From contig CBHYLN010000015.1 of assembly GCA_966128725.1 (NCBI GenBank), positions 1 through 53,450 on the forward strand: a stretch of 53,450 nt of DNA, written 5' to 3'. The translations under genes and the position numbers were made by a program. Positions 24,607 to 32,997 of this stretch are shown here, piece by piece (the stretch's first letter is position 1; every line of letters begins with the position of its first letter). A model generated the notes under the pieces. That model did not search any database, had not been told where the DNA came from, and worked only from the letters and a program-made list of their open reading frames with translations. The DNA comes from JAFDZV01 sp966128725 (GTDB lineage Bacteria; Bacteroidota; Ignavibacteria; OLB7).

Positions 24607-25909
24607 CGCGCATCAACTGCCCGGCAATCCGCGCCGAGCGCTCGGCCGTTGCATGCGAGGTGAGGTAGTCGAACCCACCCTGCCTGCCCGCCAGATACAG
24701 CCCTGCATCCGCCAGCAATCGCTTGGTATGGGCCATGCGCTCGGTGTCGCCACGACGGTAAAAGGGGTAGGCGTCACGTGTGAGCAAGCCGTCCTGATAT
24801 TTCAAATTCCCGCGCAGCACCGGCATCGTGGCAATGTGCCGCTCGAACGCCGCACGTTGCTCGGCAATGTTGCGATGCTCCGTTCCGCGCACGGTACATT
24901 CCACCACGAAATAGTGCTCGCCCCTGCATCGGCCGTAATAATCCGAGAACATTGTCAACCGCTTCCACTTCCCACCGCCGGTGAAATTGTAGAGATAGCT
25001 GGAGCGGAAGCCGTAGTCGCCATCCAGCCGATAAAAAAGGCTCACAAGGCTCATGGTCTCGAATGCCCCGTGCACCGGGAGGCCCATGTAGCCGGCGGCA
25101 ACCGGCACGGGTATCGTGGACACCACACGGTCGAACCGTTCGGCACCGGCAGATCCGTCGATCACGAATCCATCGGCATCGCGGCGGATCCGATCCACGG
25201 TGTACCCCAGGCGGATATCAACGCCACGATTCTCCAAATCACCACGGATAATGCCGTACGCATGACCAAAACCTTCCGGCGAACGCACGTAACAGACCCA
25301 CGGTTTATCCATGAGGTTTTTATTCCGGGCGTCGCGAATAATTCTGGCGAGATTTTTTCGCAATGCGCAGTCATGCTGAAGCGGAAGCAATCGCTGCCGG
25401 GCAAATTCAAGATCGATATTCGTATCGCGTGTGGAATAGAAGCGCTCGATGTACGATTTAAGGCCGCTCCGTTCGTACATCGCGGAGCCGAGATAATATT
25501 TCACGAACGAGACAAGCGTATCCCGGCGCCTGTGAACAACCTTCGACACCAGCAAATCAACACCGGCACGCACGCAGTGTGGAATTCCGTTATCACGTAA
25601 ATACCCTCGCATCGTCATCGGATATTTATCGAGCGTGCCATGCCGGGTCAACGAATAACTCAGGTGTGGAACCGTGACGAACGAATCATACAGCGCGGGG
25701 AATGCGCGCAGGAGAGCATGCTCGGCATCAAATACGAATGCACCGATATCATAGACGGCGCCGTCGATTTCGTGACTGTGCTGCAATCCGCCAAGCCGAT
25801 CGGCCTGCTCCAGAATTACAACATCAAAATCCCCATCAGCCGCCAACGATTGGGCCGCAACAACCCCTGCGACACCTCCGCCAAGGATCGCGATTCGTTC
25901 GTTCCTCAT
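24593..25909 (-). CDS. FAD/NAD(P)-dependent oxidoreductase (UDP-galactopyranose mutase / amine oxidase-like)
   Basis: 438 residues. The N-terminal Rossmann motif AILGGGVAGVVAAQSLAADG and VILEQADRLGG define the FAD site. YDIGAFVFDAEHALL, RHGTLDKYPMTMRGYL and a C-terminal GLYLAGRQGGFDYLTSHA (second FAD contact) follow. This layout is shared by protoporphyrinogen-oxidase-like enzymes and UDP-galactopyranose-mutase-like proteins in polysaccharide loci; I cannot decide the substrate. The start is ATG 25909, preceded by a perfect AAAGGAG four bases upstream, which rules out the longer frame to 26011. First gene of the operon FAD enzyme, deacetylase, sugar transferase, epimerase. Confidence 0.88.
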   Translation of the reverse strand: MRNERIAILGGGVAGVVAAQSLAADGDFDVVILEQADRLGGLQHSHEIDGAVYDIGAFVFDAEHALLRAFPALYDSFVTVPHLSYSLTRHGTLDKYPMTMRGYLRDNGIPHCVRAGVDLLVSKVVHRRRDTLVSFVKYYLGSAMYERSGLKSYIERFYSTRDTNIDLEFARQRLLPLQHDCALRKNLARIIRDARNKNLMDKPWVCYVRSPEGFGHAYGIIRGDLENRGVDIRLGYTVDRIRRDADGFVIDGSAGAERFDRVVSTIPVPVAAGYMGLPVHGAFETMSLVSLFYRLDGDYGFRSSYLYNFTGGGKWKRLTMFSDYYGRCRGEHYFVVECTVRGTEHRNIAEQRAAFERHIATMPVLRGNLKYQDGLLTRDAYPFYRRGDTERMAHTKRLLADAGLYLAGRQGGFDYLTSHATAERSARIAGQLMRDAAA

Positions 25910-26168
25910 AGTACTCCTTTCGTTGCGCGATGAACCGACGGCATCGGATGAAGGCTGGCACTGTTCACAGGACCAGCGTTCGTGATGCGCGTTCGGTCGC
26001 CATGCAGCCAATTAACACCGAAACGAGAAGAATGTTAGCGGGGGCGAATCGTCATCCGGCGAACGTCGGAATTATTGCCGCGACAGGGGCAAATACGCTG
26101 CACGCGCGCCTGTGCGGGATGTTGCCGTGGCGTTGCGGGCATATTGGCGGCACAGGCATCACACGAAA

Positions 26169-26199
26169 AAGCCCTTCGCACGTGATGTGCAAAGGGCTT
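26169..26199 (-). terminator. Terminator of GT4-membrane-zinc operon
   Basis: 13-bp stem with one mismatch (arms 26169-26181 and 26187-26199, GCCCTT ... AAGGGC core), loop of 5, then a T run on the minus strand. It lies 60 bases after the stop at 26261. The remaining intergenic stretch to 25910 shows no gene. Confidence 0.75.
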
Positions 26200-26260
26200 C
26201 AATATCCGGGCCGCTGCCTCGGCAAAACGCGCAAGGCATCACAACGAGGGGACGATGTTA

Positions 26261-26707
26261 TCAGCTATCATAAAATCCGCCCGCCCCCGCATCCTCGGCA
26301 TCCAGCGCGGCACTGTCGCGATTATCGAACGAGCGCACGTCGTAGCTGTCGTAATACCCATCATAATACGATCCGCCATAAAACGGATGGTAATAAGAGG
26401 TCGTATAATAGTGATGCCTGTAGTAGTAGGGCCAACTGGTATCCTCCCACGCATCCGCCTGATGACGCGATCCCGCCGACCCGGCCTTCGCGCCTCCGCC
26501 GGTCTTGCCCGCGGCGGATTGCTGTGCCGAGCTTGTCCGCGCGGCTTCTTCGCGTCGCGCGAAGCACTCCACGCACAACACCGTGGTACCGCTCATCTTC
26601 ATGTGGTCACGGCACACCGGGCGCGAACAATCCGCGCAGGTATCGGTCCCTTCATTACCACAATCGCGCAGCGTAATGATGCCGCGTTTTACAGCGCACA
26701 TTGCCAT
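26261..26707 (-). CDS. Zinc-ribbon protein with Tyr/His-rich tail, unknown function
   Basis: 148 residues. The N-terminus has a treble-clef or B-box-like metal site: CGNEGTDTCADCSRPVCRDHM ... LCVECF, about six Cys and one His. A Gly/Ala/Ser-rich linker follows, then a striking aromatic tail (YYYRHHYYTTSYYH, YYDGYYDSYD). The tail ends acidic. No family is recognised. ATG 26707 lies one base beyond the stop of the preceding gene (TGAcATG), so translation is coupled to the two-segment membrane protein upstream in the operon. The tyrosine-rich tail could be intrinsically disordered and self-associating; that is inference. Confidence 0.7.
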   Translation of the reverse strand: MAMCAVKRGIITLRDCGNEGTDTCADCSRPVCRDHMKMSGTTVLCVECFARREEAARTSSAQQSAAGKTGGGAKAGSAGSRHQADAWEDTSWPYYYRHHYYTTSYYHPFYGGSYYDGYYDSYDVRSFDNRDSAALDAEDAGAGGFYDS

Positions 26708-26708
26708 G

Positions 26709-27566
26709 TCAGTTCCCCTCCTGTACAAGGTTCACGCGGCGATAGGCGCCGGCAAGGGTATCAATCACATCGCGAACGTCGAGGCTTGGATTCTGCGTGC
26801 CGGTGAGCACCGATTGCCGCCGCACCTTCACCACATTGCGCTTCTCCCCCTCCTTGTGCTTCATCCGCAGCGTTCCCTGCGGCTGCCCCACGGGATTCCA
26901 CTGATAGGAATCGTTGCGCATCCCCAGGCGCATCTCGATCGCACGGCGCACCTTGTACTTCCGCTTCACCTTGATCTTTCCACGGGGATTGCGCTTGGTC
27001 ACCTTGCGTTCGCGAATATCGTCGGCGATTTCCCACTCCAGCGTGGTGCCGTCGGCCAGCGTTCCCTTGCCGGCCAGCCACCCGTTCAGGTACGTTGTTT
27101 CGGAAACCTTTGGGAAGCCGCTTCCCGGCATATCCCGGCTGCTCTGTTCGTTCTCCTTGCGGTCGGCCGGGCGCAGATCGATCGTCAGCGTCAGCGGCGA
27201 ACCCGGCTCGTAATCCTCGCGCAGCAATGCCACCAGCGGCAGCACCGATTCGCGCAATTGATTCGGCACGTCGCGCTTTTTGGCGCGCAGGAACAGCACG
27301 GTAAGCGCAATCGACGCAACAAGCGGGAGCGGCGAAATCGGCGGGAACACCGCGATGCAGATGATGGTAAGGATAACCGAGGTGCCACACCCCCAACCCA
27401 CCTTCGTGCGCTGCTGGTCGCCGGCCTGGTCAAACGAGGCAACGTCGGCAAGCAGGGCAACCCACTCGTCGGGCGTGTGGGTTGCCTCGATACGTTTGCT
27501 TTCCACGAAGCCTTTCTGCTCCGGGCTTAACTGGCTGTAGGATTTCGCTGTACTCGGTGCGCTCAT
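26709..27566 (-). CDS. Two-segment membrane protein of unknown function
   Basis: 285 residues. The N-terminal 50 residues are hydrophilic and start SYSQLSPEQKGFVESKRIEATHTPDEWVALL-like. Two adjacent hydrophobic segments follow (about 57-95: WGCGTSVILTIICIAVF ... VASIALTVLFL). The remaining two thirds are a basic, beta-rich soluble domain (LTLTIDLRPADRK ... KIKVKRKYKVRRAIEMRLG). I do not recognise it. The start ATG 27566 overlaps the GT4 stop (ATGA) and the stop is one base from the zinc-ribbon gene, so all three are co-translated. Location is probably the inner membrane, with the basic domain on the cytoplasmic side (inference). Confidence 0.72.
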   Translation of the reverse strand: MSAPSTAKSYSQLSPEQKGFVESKRIEATHTPDEWVALLADVASFDQAGDQQRTKVGWGCGTSVILTIICIAVFPPISPLPLVASIALTVLFLRAKKRDVPNQLRESVLPLVALLREDYEPGSPLTLTIDLRPADRKENEQSSRDMPGSGFPKVSETTYLNGWLAGKGTLADGTTLEWEIADDIRERKVTKRNPRGKIKVKRKYKVRRAIEMRLGMRNDSYQWNPVGQPQGTLRMKHKEGEKRNVVKVRRQSVLTGTQNPSLDVRDVIDTLAGAYRRVNLVQEGN

Positions 27567-28867
27567 TCTGAACCTCCCGATGATTCGGCGGGCAACTCGT
27601 TCGCGGCGAAGATAGAACCTTCCCAGCTTTCGGCGGCATCATCCGGCATCAATGCGGGCCGCTGGATCACCGGTGGCGCCAACTCCGAGACCGGGATTGC
27701 ACGCTCCAGCAGATCCTGGTACACCCGTCGCAGCCTTGCCGATGCGGCATCCCAGGTAAAATGTTTCTCGATATGCGCACGGCCGTTGGCCCCCAGCATC
27801 CGCGCCTGCTCAGGGAACTCAAGCAACACACGCATGGCGCGCGCAAGGTCGGCCGGGCGATCGGCGCGCACCAGCCGGCCGTTGTGGCCGTCGGTGATGA
27901 TCTCGCGCACGGCGGGCAGGTCCGACGCGATTACCGGCACACCGAACGCCATCGATTCCAGGATCTTCAGCGGCGCGCAGCCCTGCGCCACATTGCGCGA
28001 ACAATCCACCAACGGGGCAAGCGAGAGCAGCGCATGTGCAACCCAGCCGCCCAGCTCGCTGCGCCGCAGGGCGTGCCGCCACACAACGCGATCGGCCACG
28101 CCAAGCCGCTCGGCCAGCTTTGCATACCCCTTGGTGTGGCGGTGCCGCGCGCTGGCACAGATCACAAGGTGCAGATCGGGCATGTCGGCCAGGCGGGCGA
28201 AGGCACGCAGCAATACATCAACGCCTTGCCACGGCTGCAATGCGCCAAAGTAGAGCACGTAGCGCCCCGGCGCATCGGCCGGACGCTCCGGCACCCGCGA
28301 CACCGGATCGGCGCCGTTTGGAACAACATCGATGCGCGCCGGGTCGGCACCCAGGGCAACGATATTCCGGGCGATTGTCGCCGACGGCGTGATTATCCGG
28401 TCGGATTCGGCAAGCGCGAACAGTTCGGCCGCGCGGATTTTCTCCAGCGTGGCAGGGCCAAGGTCGGGATACGTGTACGGCAGCTCGATCGACGGCAGCC
28501 CGTTCACCTCGTAGACGGCATGGTACCCGCGACCCGGGCGGAGCAGCGCCAGCGCACTCCAGGGATCGCGGAAATGCACCAGTCGCAGGCTGCCATCCAG
28601 GCGTTCGGCCACATCCCGCAATCGTACGCCGTAGGCCAGCGTTCGCTCGAGAAAGTTCGGGATCGAATCCTCGAATCGCAGTACCTCCACATCACCTTCA
28701 CGCTGGTAGAACGGCAGATCCTCACCTCCCAGCGTGAACAGCAAACCACCCTGCATGGCATCGAACAGGGTTTCGGCCATGCGAGCTATATGCGTGCCGG
28801 CCCCCTTGGGCGAAGGGAACCTGTCGAACGCGGCATACAGGGCACGATGCTTCAGTTCCAGCGGCAT
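27563..28867 (-). CDS. GT4-family glycosyltransferase
   Basis: 434 residues, GT-B fold. N-terminal AAFDRFPSPKGAGTHIARM carries the G-G loop. The donor domain has VVPNGADP, YVLYFGALQPWQGVDVLLRAF, and CAPLKILESMAFGVPVIASDLPAVREIITDGHNG with the Glu of the EX7E motif. The last 45 residues are an extra Pro/Glu/Ser-rich tail. It probably transfers a hexose from a nucleotide sugar to a lipid-linked or soluble acceptor, unknown here. First gene of an operon with the two unknown genes downstream through ATGA and one-base junctions. It starts at ATG 28867, 56 bases from the thioredoxin-like gene stop. Confidence 0.9.
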   Translation of the reverse strand: MPLELKHRALYAAFDRFPSPKGAGTHIARMAETLFDAMQGGLLFTLGGEDLPFYQREGDVEVLRFEDSIPNFLERTLAYGVRLRDVAERLDGSLRLVHFRDPWSALALLRPGRGYHAVYEVNGLPSIELPYTYPDLGPATLEKIRAAELFALAESDRIITPSATIARNIVALGADPARIDVVPNGADPVSRVPERPADAPGRYVLYFGALQPWQGVDVLLRAFARLADMPDLHLVICASARHRHTKGYAKLAERLGVADRVVWRHALRRSELGGWVAHALLSLAPLVDCSRNVAQGCAPLKILESMAFGVPVIASDLPAVREIITDGHNGRLVRADRPADLARAMRVLLEFPEQARMLGANGRAHIEKHFTWDAASARLRRVYQDLLERAIPVSELAPPVIQRPALMPDDAAESWEGSIFAANELPAESSGGSE

Positions 28868-28907
28868 GGGCCTGGCATGAGTAAGGGGGTACGGGAAGGA
28901 AGGCCGG

Positions 28908-28927
28908 GCTGAACCGGGCGGTTCAGC
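28908..28927 (-). terminator. Hairpin overlapping the thioredoxin-like gene stop
   Basis: Perfect 8-bp stem GCTGAACC / GGTTCAGC with loop GGGC, spanning the stop codon of the gene ending at 28923. A pyrimidine-rich, not pure T, stretch follows on the minus strand. Confidence 0.5.
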
Positions 28928-29480
28928 GTCGCCACTTGATGTTGCAGCCGATGCTGGGTGTCTGGTTCGGATTCACGGGCGTGCCGCTCAGCACCGCATC
29001 CAGCGCGGCGCGAAGATCGGCGCCGTTGACCGGGATGTTGTTGCCCGGACGCGAGCCATCCAGTTGCCCCCGGTACACCAGTTCAAGGCCGGCATCGAAC
29101 AGATACACGTCGGGCGTGCAGGCAGCGTTGTAGGCGCGCGCAACATCCTGCGATGCATCGTAGAGATATGGGAACGCAAATCCGTTTGCCAGCGCGAACT
29201 CACGCATCCGCTCGGGTGAATCCTGAGGATAGGCGTCAACGTCGTTGGAGCTGATTGCCACCACGCCAACACCGCGCGACATGTAATCCGCGCCGATGCG
29301 CGCCAGCTCGTGCCGAACGTGTACAACGTACGGGCAGTGATTGCAGATGAACATCACCACCGTGGCCTTCTCGCCCCGCACATCGGCAAGGCGCAGGCTG
29401 CGGCCGGACACCACGTCCGGAAGATCGAAGTCCGGCGCGGGCGTCCCCAGCGACACCATGATTGATTCAGTAGCGGCCAT
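28923..29480 (-). CDS. Thioredoxin-family redoxin (CxxC)
   Basis: 185 residues with an AhpC/Redoxin-like fold. APDFDLPDVVSGRSLRLADVRG is the family entry, VVMFICNHCPYV contains the redox pair C46-x2-C49, and VVAISSNDVDAYPQDSPERM and the cis-proline-type segment AACTPDVYLFD follow. This CNHCPYV group is a common, mostly uncharacterised cytoplasmic thioredoxin-like family that probably reduces peroxides or protein disulfides. No signal peptide. Start ATG 29480 (ATG 29459 also in frame). It stands alone between the GT4 operon and yjbQ, with a terminator hairpin overlapping its stop. Confidence 0.9.
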   Translation of the reverse strand: MAATESIMVSLGTPAPDFDLPDVVSGRSLRLADVRGEKATVVMFICNHCPYVVHVRHELARIGADYMSRGVGVVAISSNDVDAYPQDSPERMREFALANGFAFPYLYDASQDVARAYNAACTPDVYLFDAGLELVYRGQLDGSRPGNNIPVNGADLRAALDAVLSGTPVNPNQTPSIGCNIKWRR

Positions 29481-29538
29481 ACGTACCGTGAACTATATGT
29501 GTTGATTTCTCCGCGTTATAACCGGCAGGGCCGGCGGC

Positions 29539-29958
29539 CTACTCGCCGATGATCTTGATCAGCACCCGCTTGTCGCGCCGCCCATCGAACTCACCGTAGA
29601 ACACTTCCTCCCACGTGCCCAGATCAAGCTCGCCGTTGGTGATGGCAAGCGTTGTCTCGCGCCCCATCAATGTGCGCTTCAGGTGCGCGTCGGCATTGTC
29701 CTCGCCGGTAAGATTATGCCGGTACTGCGAGATGGGTTCGTGTGGCGCCAGGCGTTCGGTCCATTGCTCGAAATCGTGCCACAGGCCCGACTCGTTATCG
29801 TTGACAAACACGCTGGCCGTGATGTGCATCGGGTTTACCAGGCACAGCCCTTCGCGCACACCGGAAGCGCGAACGGCATCGCGCACGCGATCGGTGATGC
29901 GCACGAACTCGATGGTGCGCTTGGTGTGGATCCAGATCTCTTCGCGGTAGGATTTCAT
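29539..29958 (-). CDS. YjbQ/UPF0047 family protein
   Basis: 139 residues, the usual family size. The signature residues are present: GLCLVNPMHITASVFVND (His in MHITAS), HLKRTLMGRE and the C-terminal GTWEEVFYGEFDGRRDKRVLIKIIGE. YjbQ-type proteins are trimeric with a metal site and have been linked to thiamine phosphate synthase activity when overproduced; the physiological role is unclear. A TAGATTCC at 29964-29971 may be its -7 element, with TTG only 18 bases away instead of 20. Confidence 0.93.
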   Translation of the reverse strand: MKSYREEIWIHTKRTIEFVRITDRVRDAVRASGVREGLCLVNPMHITASVFVNDNESGLWHDFEQWTERLAPHEPISQYRHNLTGEDNADAHLKRTLMGRETTLAITNGELDLGTWEEVFYGEFDGRRDKRVLIKIIGE

Positions 29959-30169
29959 GGCATGGAATCTACGGCAAAAGCCGATTCCTCAATCCGCGTT
30001 TCGGCGATCGGACGCACCGGCCTGCGTGCATCGCCGGCACGGAAGCACGGAACCTCGCCACCGCCGGAACGGGCAATCGTTGTAGATTGCGCGGCGTTGG
30101 CCCGGCGCCCCGTGCCGGCATCAACACAGTCAATCAATCATTCAACAACCTGAACAAGGAGAATTCCCC

Positions 30170-30262
30170 ATGGCAACCATTGGAATATTGGTGATCCGGA
30201 GGCTCCCGGCGACCGTCGGGAGATCGGCAGAGGAACGCCATCGACACTCGTTCGGCTACTAG
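30170..30262 (+). CDS. Candidate 30-residue small protein
   Basis: A short frame of 30 codons (MATIGILVIRR...) starting at ATG 30170 with an excellent AAGGAG Shine-Dalgarno eight bases upstream, ending TAG at 30262. No family recognised. It could be a real small basic peptide, a leader for the region before rsgA, or the remnant of a decayed gene. Confidence 0.35.
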   Translation: MATIGILVIRRLPATVGRSAEERHRHSFGY

Positions 30263-30315
30263 AGAGCATGCCCCGCCCGAGGCTGGGCCGCTACACCTGG
30301 TATTTGCTGACTCAC

Positions 30316-30354
30316 GCGGCATAACGCCGCCTACGGCCGCCGTGGCATAACCAC
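30316..30354 (+). other. Three consecutive small hairpins before rsgA
   Basis: GCGGC-ATAAC-GCCGC (30316-30330), ACGGC-C-GCCGT (30333-30343) and GTGG-CATAA-CCAC (30342-30354). The eight bases GGCATAAC occur twice (30318-30325, 30344-30351). Probably a structured leader RNA of rsgA or the end of the upstream small transcript. Confidence 0.35.
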
Positions 30355-30439
30355 GACGAAGCCAACGATTGCGCGACGGTATTCCTCCTGGCGGAGCTCG
30401 ACGAAACCGCTTGTTGACTCTCTGTGAGGAATCGAACCA

Positions 30440-31510
30440 TTGAACGACATCGAACTGGGTTGGAGCCCGTTTTTCGAGGCCGGCTTCCAGCCATTTGCCC
30501 AGCAGGGCTATTGCGCCGCTCGTGTGGCGCAGGAACACCGCAACGGATATCTGGTACTTTCATCAGCGCATGGCGAACTACACGCCGAGCTCGCCGGAGC
30601 ATTCCGCCATCGCGCAACCGAACGGCGTGATCTGCCGGCCGTTGGCGACTGGGTGGCAATCGATCCCCGCCCCGGCGAAGGGCGGGCCACGGTGCACGGC
30701 GTGCTGCCGCGCAGCAGCTTCTTCTCGCGCAAGGCGCCGGGAAACGCAGCCGAGGAGCAGGCAATCGCCGCGAACGTTGACCTTGTGCTGCTGGTAACCG
30801 GATTGGACGACAACTTCAACACACGACGCATCGAACGGTATCTGGTGCTGGCCTGGGAAAGCGGCGCCCGCGCGGTGATCGTGCTGAACAAGGCCGACCT
30901 GTGCGACCAGGCCGAACATCGGCGCGCCGATGTGGAGGCCATTGCCTTCGGAACCCCGATTGTGGTGGTGAGCGCCGAAACCGGCACGGGCATCGAGGAG
31001 CTTCGCACGCTGGCAACACCAGGGCGAACGCTGGCGTTGCTGGGTTCATCCGGTGTTGGCAAATCAACGCTGGTAAACGCAATCGCCGGGTACCAGGCAC
31101 AGCGTACCGGAGCCGTAAGCGACAGCGTTGGCAAAGGACGCCACACAACAACCGTACGCGAGCTTCTGATGTTGCCAAACGGCGGGCTGGTGATCGATAC
31201 GCCAGGCATGCGCGAGCTGGGCCTATGGAGCGGCGAAGAGGCGTTGGAGGGAACGTTCGAGGATGTTGACGCAATCGTGGCGCAATGCCGCTTTAGCGAC
31301 TGCGGGCACAACAGCGAACCGGGCTGCGCGGTGAACGAAGCGCTTGCCAACGGAACCCTGCCCGAGGAACGATGGCGAAGTTATCGCAAGCTGCAACGTG
31401 AGATTGCATATCTGGAACGGCGAACGGATTCGTCGGCCGCGGCACTTGAGAAGCAGCGATGGCGCGCCATTCACAAGGCGCAGCGCGAACACTACAGGAA
31501 GAAGCGTTGA
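30440..31510 (+). CDS. rsgA: Ribosome small subunit-dependent GTPase RsgA
   Basis: 356 residues. OB-fold N-terminus (LGWSPFFEAGF ... GDWVAIDPRPGEG), then the circularly permuted GTPase order: NKADL (G4) first, VVSAETGTGIEEL (G5), then P-loop LGSSGVGKSTLVNAI (G1), GKGRHTTT (switch I/G2) and VIDTPGM (G3). A C-terminal zinc finger follows (CRFSDCGHNSEPGC). RsgA matures the 30S ribosome and has ribosome-stimulated GTPase activity. Start is TTG 30440, since no in-frame ATG or GTG fits, with GAGGA eight bases upstream. It is convergent with the GH113-like gene. Confidence 0.96.
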   Translation: MNDIELGWSPFFEAGFQPFAQQGYCAARVAQEHRNGYLVLSSAHGELHAELAGAFRHRATERRDLPAVGDWVAIDPRPGEGRATVHGVLPRSSFFSRKAPGNAAEEQAIAANVDLVLLVTGLDDNFNTRRIERYLVLAWESGARAVIVLNKADLCDQAEHRRADVEAIAFGTPIVVVSAETGTGIEELRTLATPGRTLALLGSSGVGKSTLVNAIAGYQAQRTGAVSDSVGKGRHTTTVRELLMLPNGGLVIDTPGMRELGLWSGEEALEGTFEDVDAIVAQCRFSDCGHNSEPGCAVNEALANGTLPEERWRSYRKLQREIAYLERRTDSSAAALEKQRWRAIHKAQREHYRKKR

Positions 31511-31619
31511 CGGCGGCGGCCGCAACGTCCGGATGCATGGTATCGTGCGGGCAGGTCCGTTTACAGCGGGCCTGTTCGCACGGTTCACACAACACGCTAC
31601 GCCGATGGCACAAAGAGCA

Positions 31620-32783
31620 TCAATGCCCGCCGTACCAGGCACGCACCACGGCCTCGGCCGGACGCCCCTGGAAGCAGAAGCTCATGTCCTCGCCGTATTC
31701 CGAGGCCATCGCGGGGTCGGTAAAAGTTTTCCAGAGGTACAGCCCCTGCCACCACGGCTCGCGACAGAAGGCACGGAACAGCGCCTCGTAGGCGCGCGCC
31801 TGTGTCTGTGGATCGCTTGTTCCGCCGTCGTAGCGCCAGGGTTCGCGGAAGGCGCCGGACACCGGGCGATAGCCGGCTTCCAGGAACAATACGGGAAGCC
31901 GCACACGATCCACCAGCCGCTGGATGCGCTCGCGGTGCGGAGCCCATGCGGCAACCAATTGCTCAACGGTGGCTGTATCCGGCAGCTTCAGTGGGAAATA
32001 CGCGTTCACGCCAACGTAGTCCAACGCATCCCAGAACGCGATGGAGTCGAACTCGTGCTCCCAGTGCGCGGCATATGCCAGCTTGCCGTGGTACACGCGG
32101 CGGATGTCGCGCGCCAGTGCGCGCCACTCATCGGGGTACCGCGTGCTCATCAACACCAGTTCGGTGCCGATGCAATACGTGTCCACGCCGGCGGTGTCGG
32201 CCACGCGCGCGTAGTGCATGGCAAATGCGCGATAACACGCCCACCAGCGAGCATGTTCCTCCGGCGTGCCCTGCGACACCGAACCATGCCACTGTGTGCC
32301 GTCCCAGAAATCGTTCGACCAGATGTGCGGCTTCAGCACCACGGAGATGCCGCGCTCGTGCGCCGCACGCGTTTCGGCAATGATGTCGTCGAACGTCATC
32401 GAGCCATCCCGACGACTGGAACCATCGCCCGGGAACCCGAACAGTTTATCGGCCGTGGCGCCACGCTGAAAGGCAAACGGGGTGATGGCGATGGAGTTGA
32501 CACCCAGGCGCCGCAACGAGTCCATTGCGGCAGCCGAAACCGCCGAGCCGTAACCATGCCCACGGCTGTGGATGTGCGCGTGATTCACGCCACGTTGAAA
32601 GCCGCTGGCCAACGGCATTGGCGCTGGCACAACGTCGCGCGGAGCAGCGTTCACGGCCGCAGGCGGCGTGCCCAAGGGGCGCCCCGGCATGGTGCCGCCA
32701 CGCGCCGACCCTTCGCGGCACGCCCCCAGCGCAACCGCGCCAAGCAGCCCGAACATCATCACATGGAATCGCAGAGCCAGCAT
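31620..32783 (-). CDS. GH113-like glycoside hydrolase lipoprotein
   Basis: 387 residues. The signal peptide ends in a lipobox VALGAC (about residue 22). A TIM-barrel catalytic domain follows: GVNHAHIHSRGHGYGS, GVNSIAITPFAF, VVLKPHIW, YCIGTELVLM (acid/base Glu) and a C-terminal VLFLEAGYRP (nucleophile Glu). Aromatic sites are in YAAHWEHEFD and VGVNAYFPL. This matches GH113, known as endo-beta-mannanases; activity on mannan is a family inference. It should sit at the outer surface or periplasm as a lipoprotein. Start ATG 32783; TACATTTG at 32819-32812 is a likely -7 element. The genes around it are not polysaccharide-uptake genes. Confidence 0.82.
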   Translation of the reverse strand: MLALRFHVMMFGLLGAVALGACREGSARGGTMPGRPLGTPPAAVNAAPRDVVPAPMPLASGFQRGVNHAHIHSRGHGYGSAVSAAAMDSLRRLGVNSIAITPFAFQRGATADKLFGFPGDGSSRRDGSMTFDDIIAETRAAHERGISVVLKPHIWSNDFWDGTQWHGSVSQGTPEEHARWWACYRAFAMHYARVADTAGVDTYCIGTELVLMSTRYPDEWRALARDIRRVYHGKLAYAAHWEHEFDSIAFWDALDYVGVNAYFPLKLPDTATVEQLVAAWAPHRERIQRLVDRVRLPVLFLEAGYRPVSGAFREPWRYDGGTSDPQTQARAYEALFRAFCREPWWQGLYLWKTFTDPAMASEYGEDMSFCFQGRPAEAVVRAWYGGH

Positions 32784-32811
32784 CGTGATTACACCTTTAT
32801 CCGTGTGCCAG

Positions 32812-32819
32812 CAAATGTA
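32812..32819 (-). promoter_or_regulatory. TACATTTG -7 element before GH113-like gene
   Basis: A perfect TAnnTTTG on the minus strand, 29 bases upstream of the ATG. No TTG lies 20 bases farther up, so the -33 half is missing or weak. Confidence 0.4.
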
Positions 32820-32926
32820 GTGCAACGCGGGACATATCAGGGTTCCATTCCGCGGCACTACCGCCGGCCCGCGCAACCAGGGCCACAGCCCGACACCGGA
32901 CACATCGGCCAGTGCATCGTATGTAT

Positions 32927-32960
32927 CGAACGGACAACGTGTGCACCAGTTGTCCGTTCG
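32927..32960 (-). terminator. Terminator of the MerR-type regulator gene
   Basis: Perfect 12-bp stem CGAACGGACAAC / GTTGTCCGTTCG (32927-32938, 32949-32960) with a 10-base loop, 37 bases after the regulator stop. No T run. Confidence 0.6.
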
Positions 32961-32997
32961 GTTACCTCACACAGCCATCCGGCGGTTTCATCTGGCC

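Noticed and set aside
30428..30440. GGTTCGATTCC-like T-loop on the minus strand just before rsgA
   Set aside because: The flanking bases do not form a T-stem and no matching acceptor or anticodon arms are within 80 bases; it is the Shine-Dalgarno region of rsgA.
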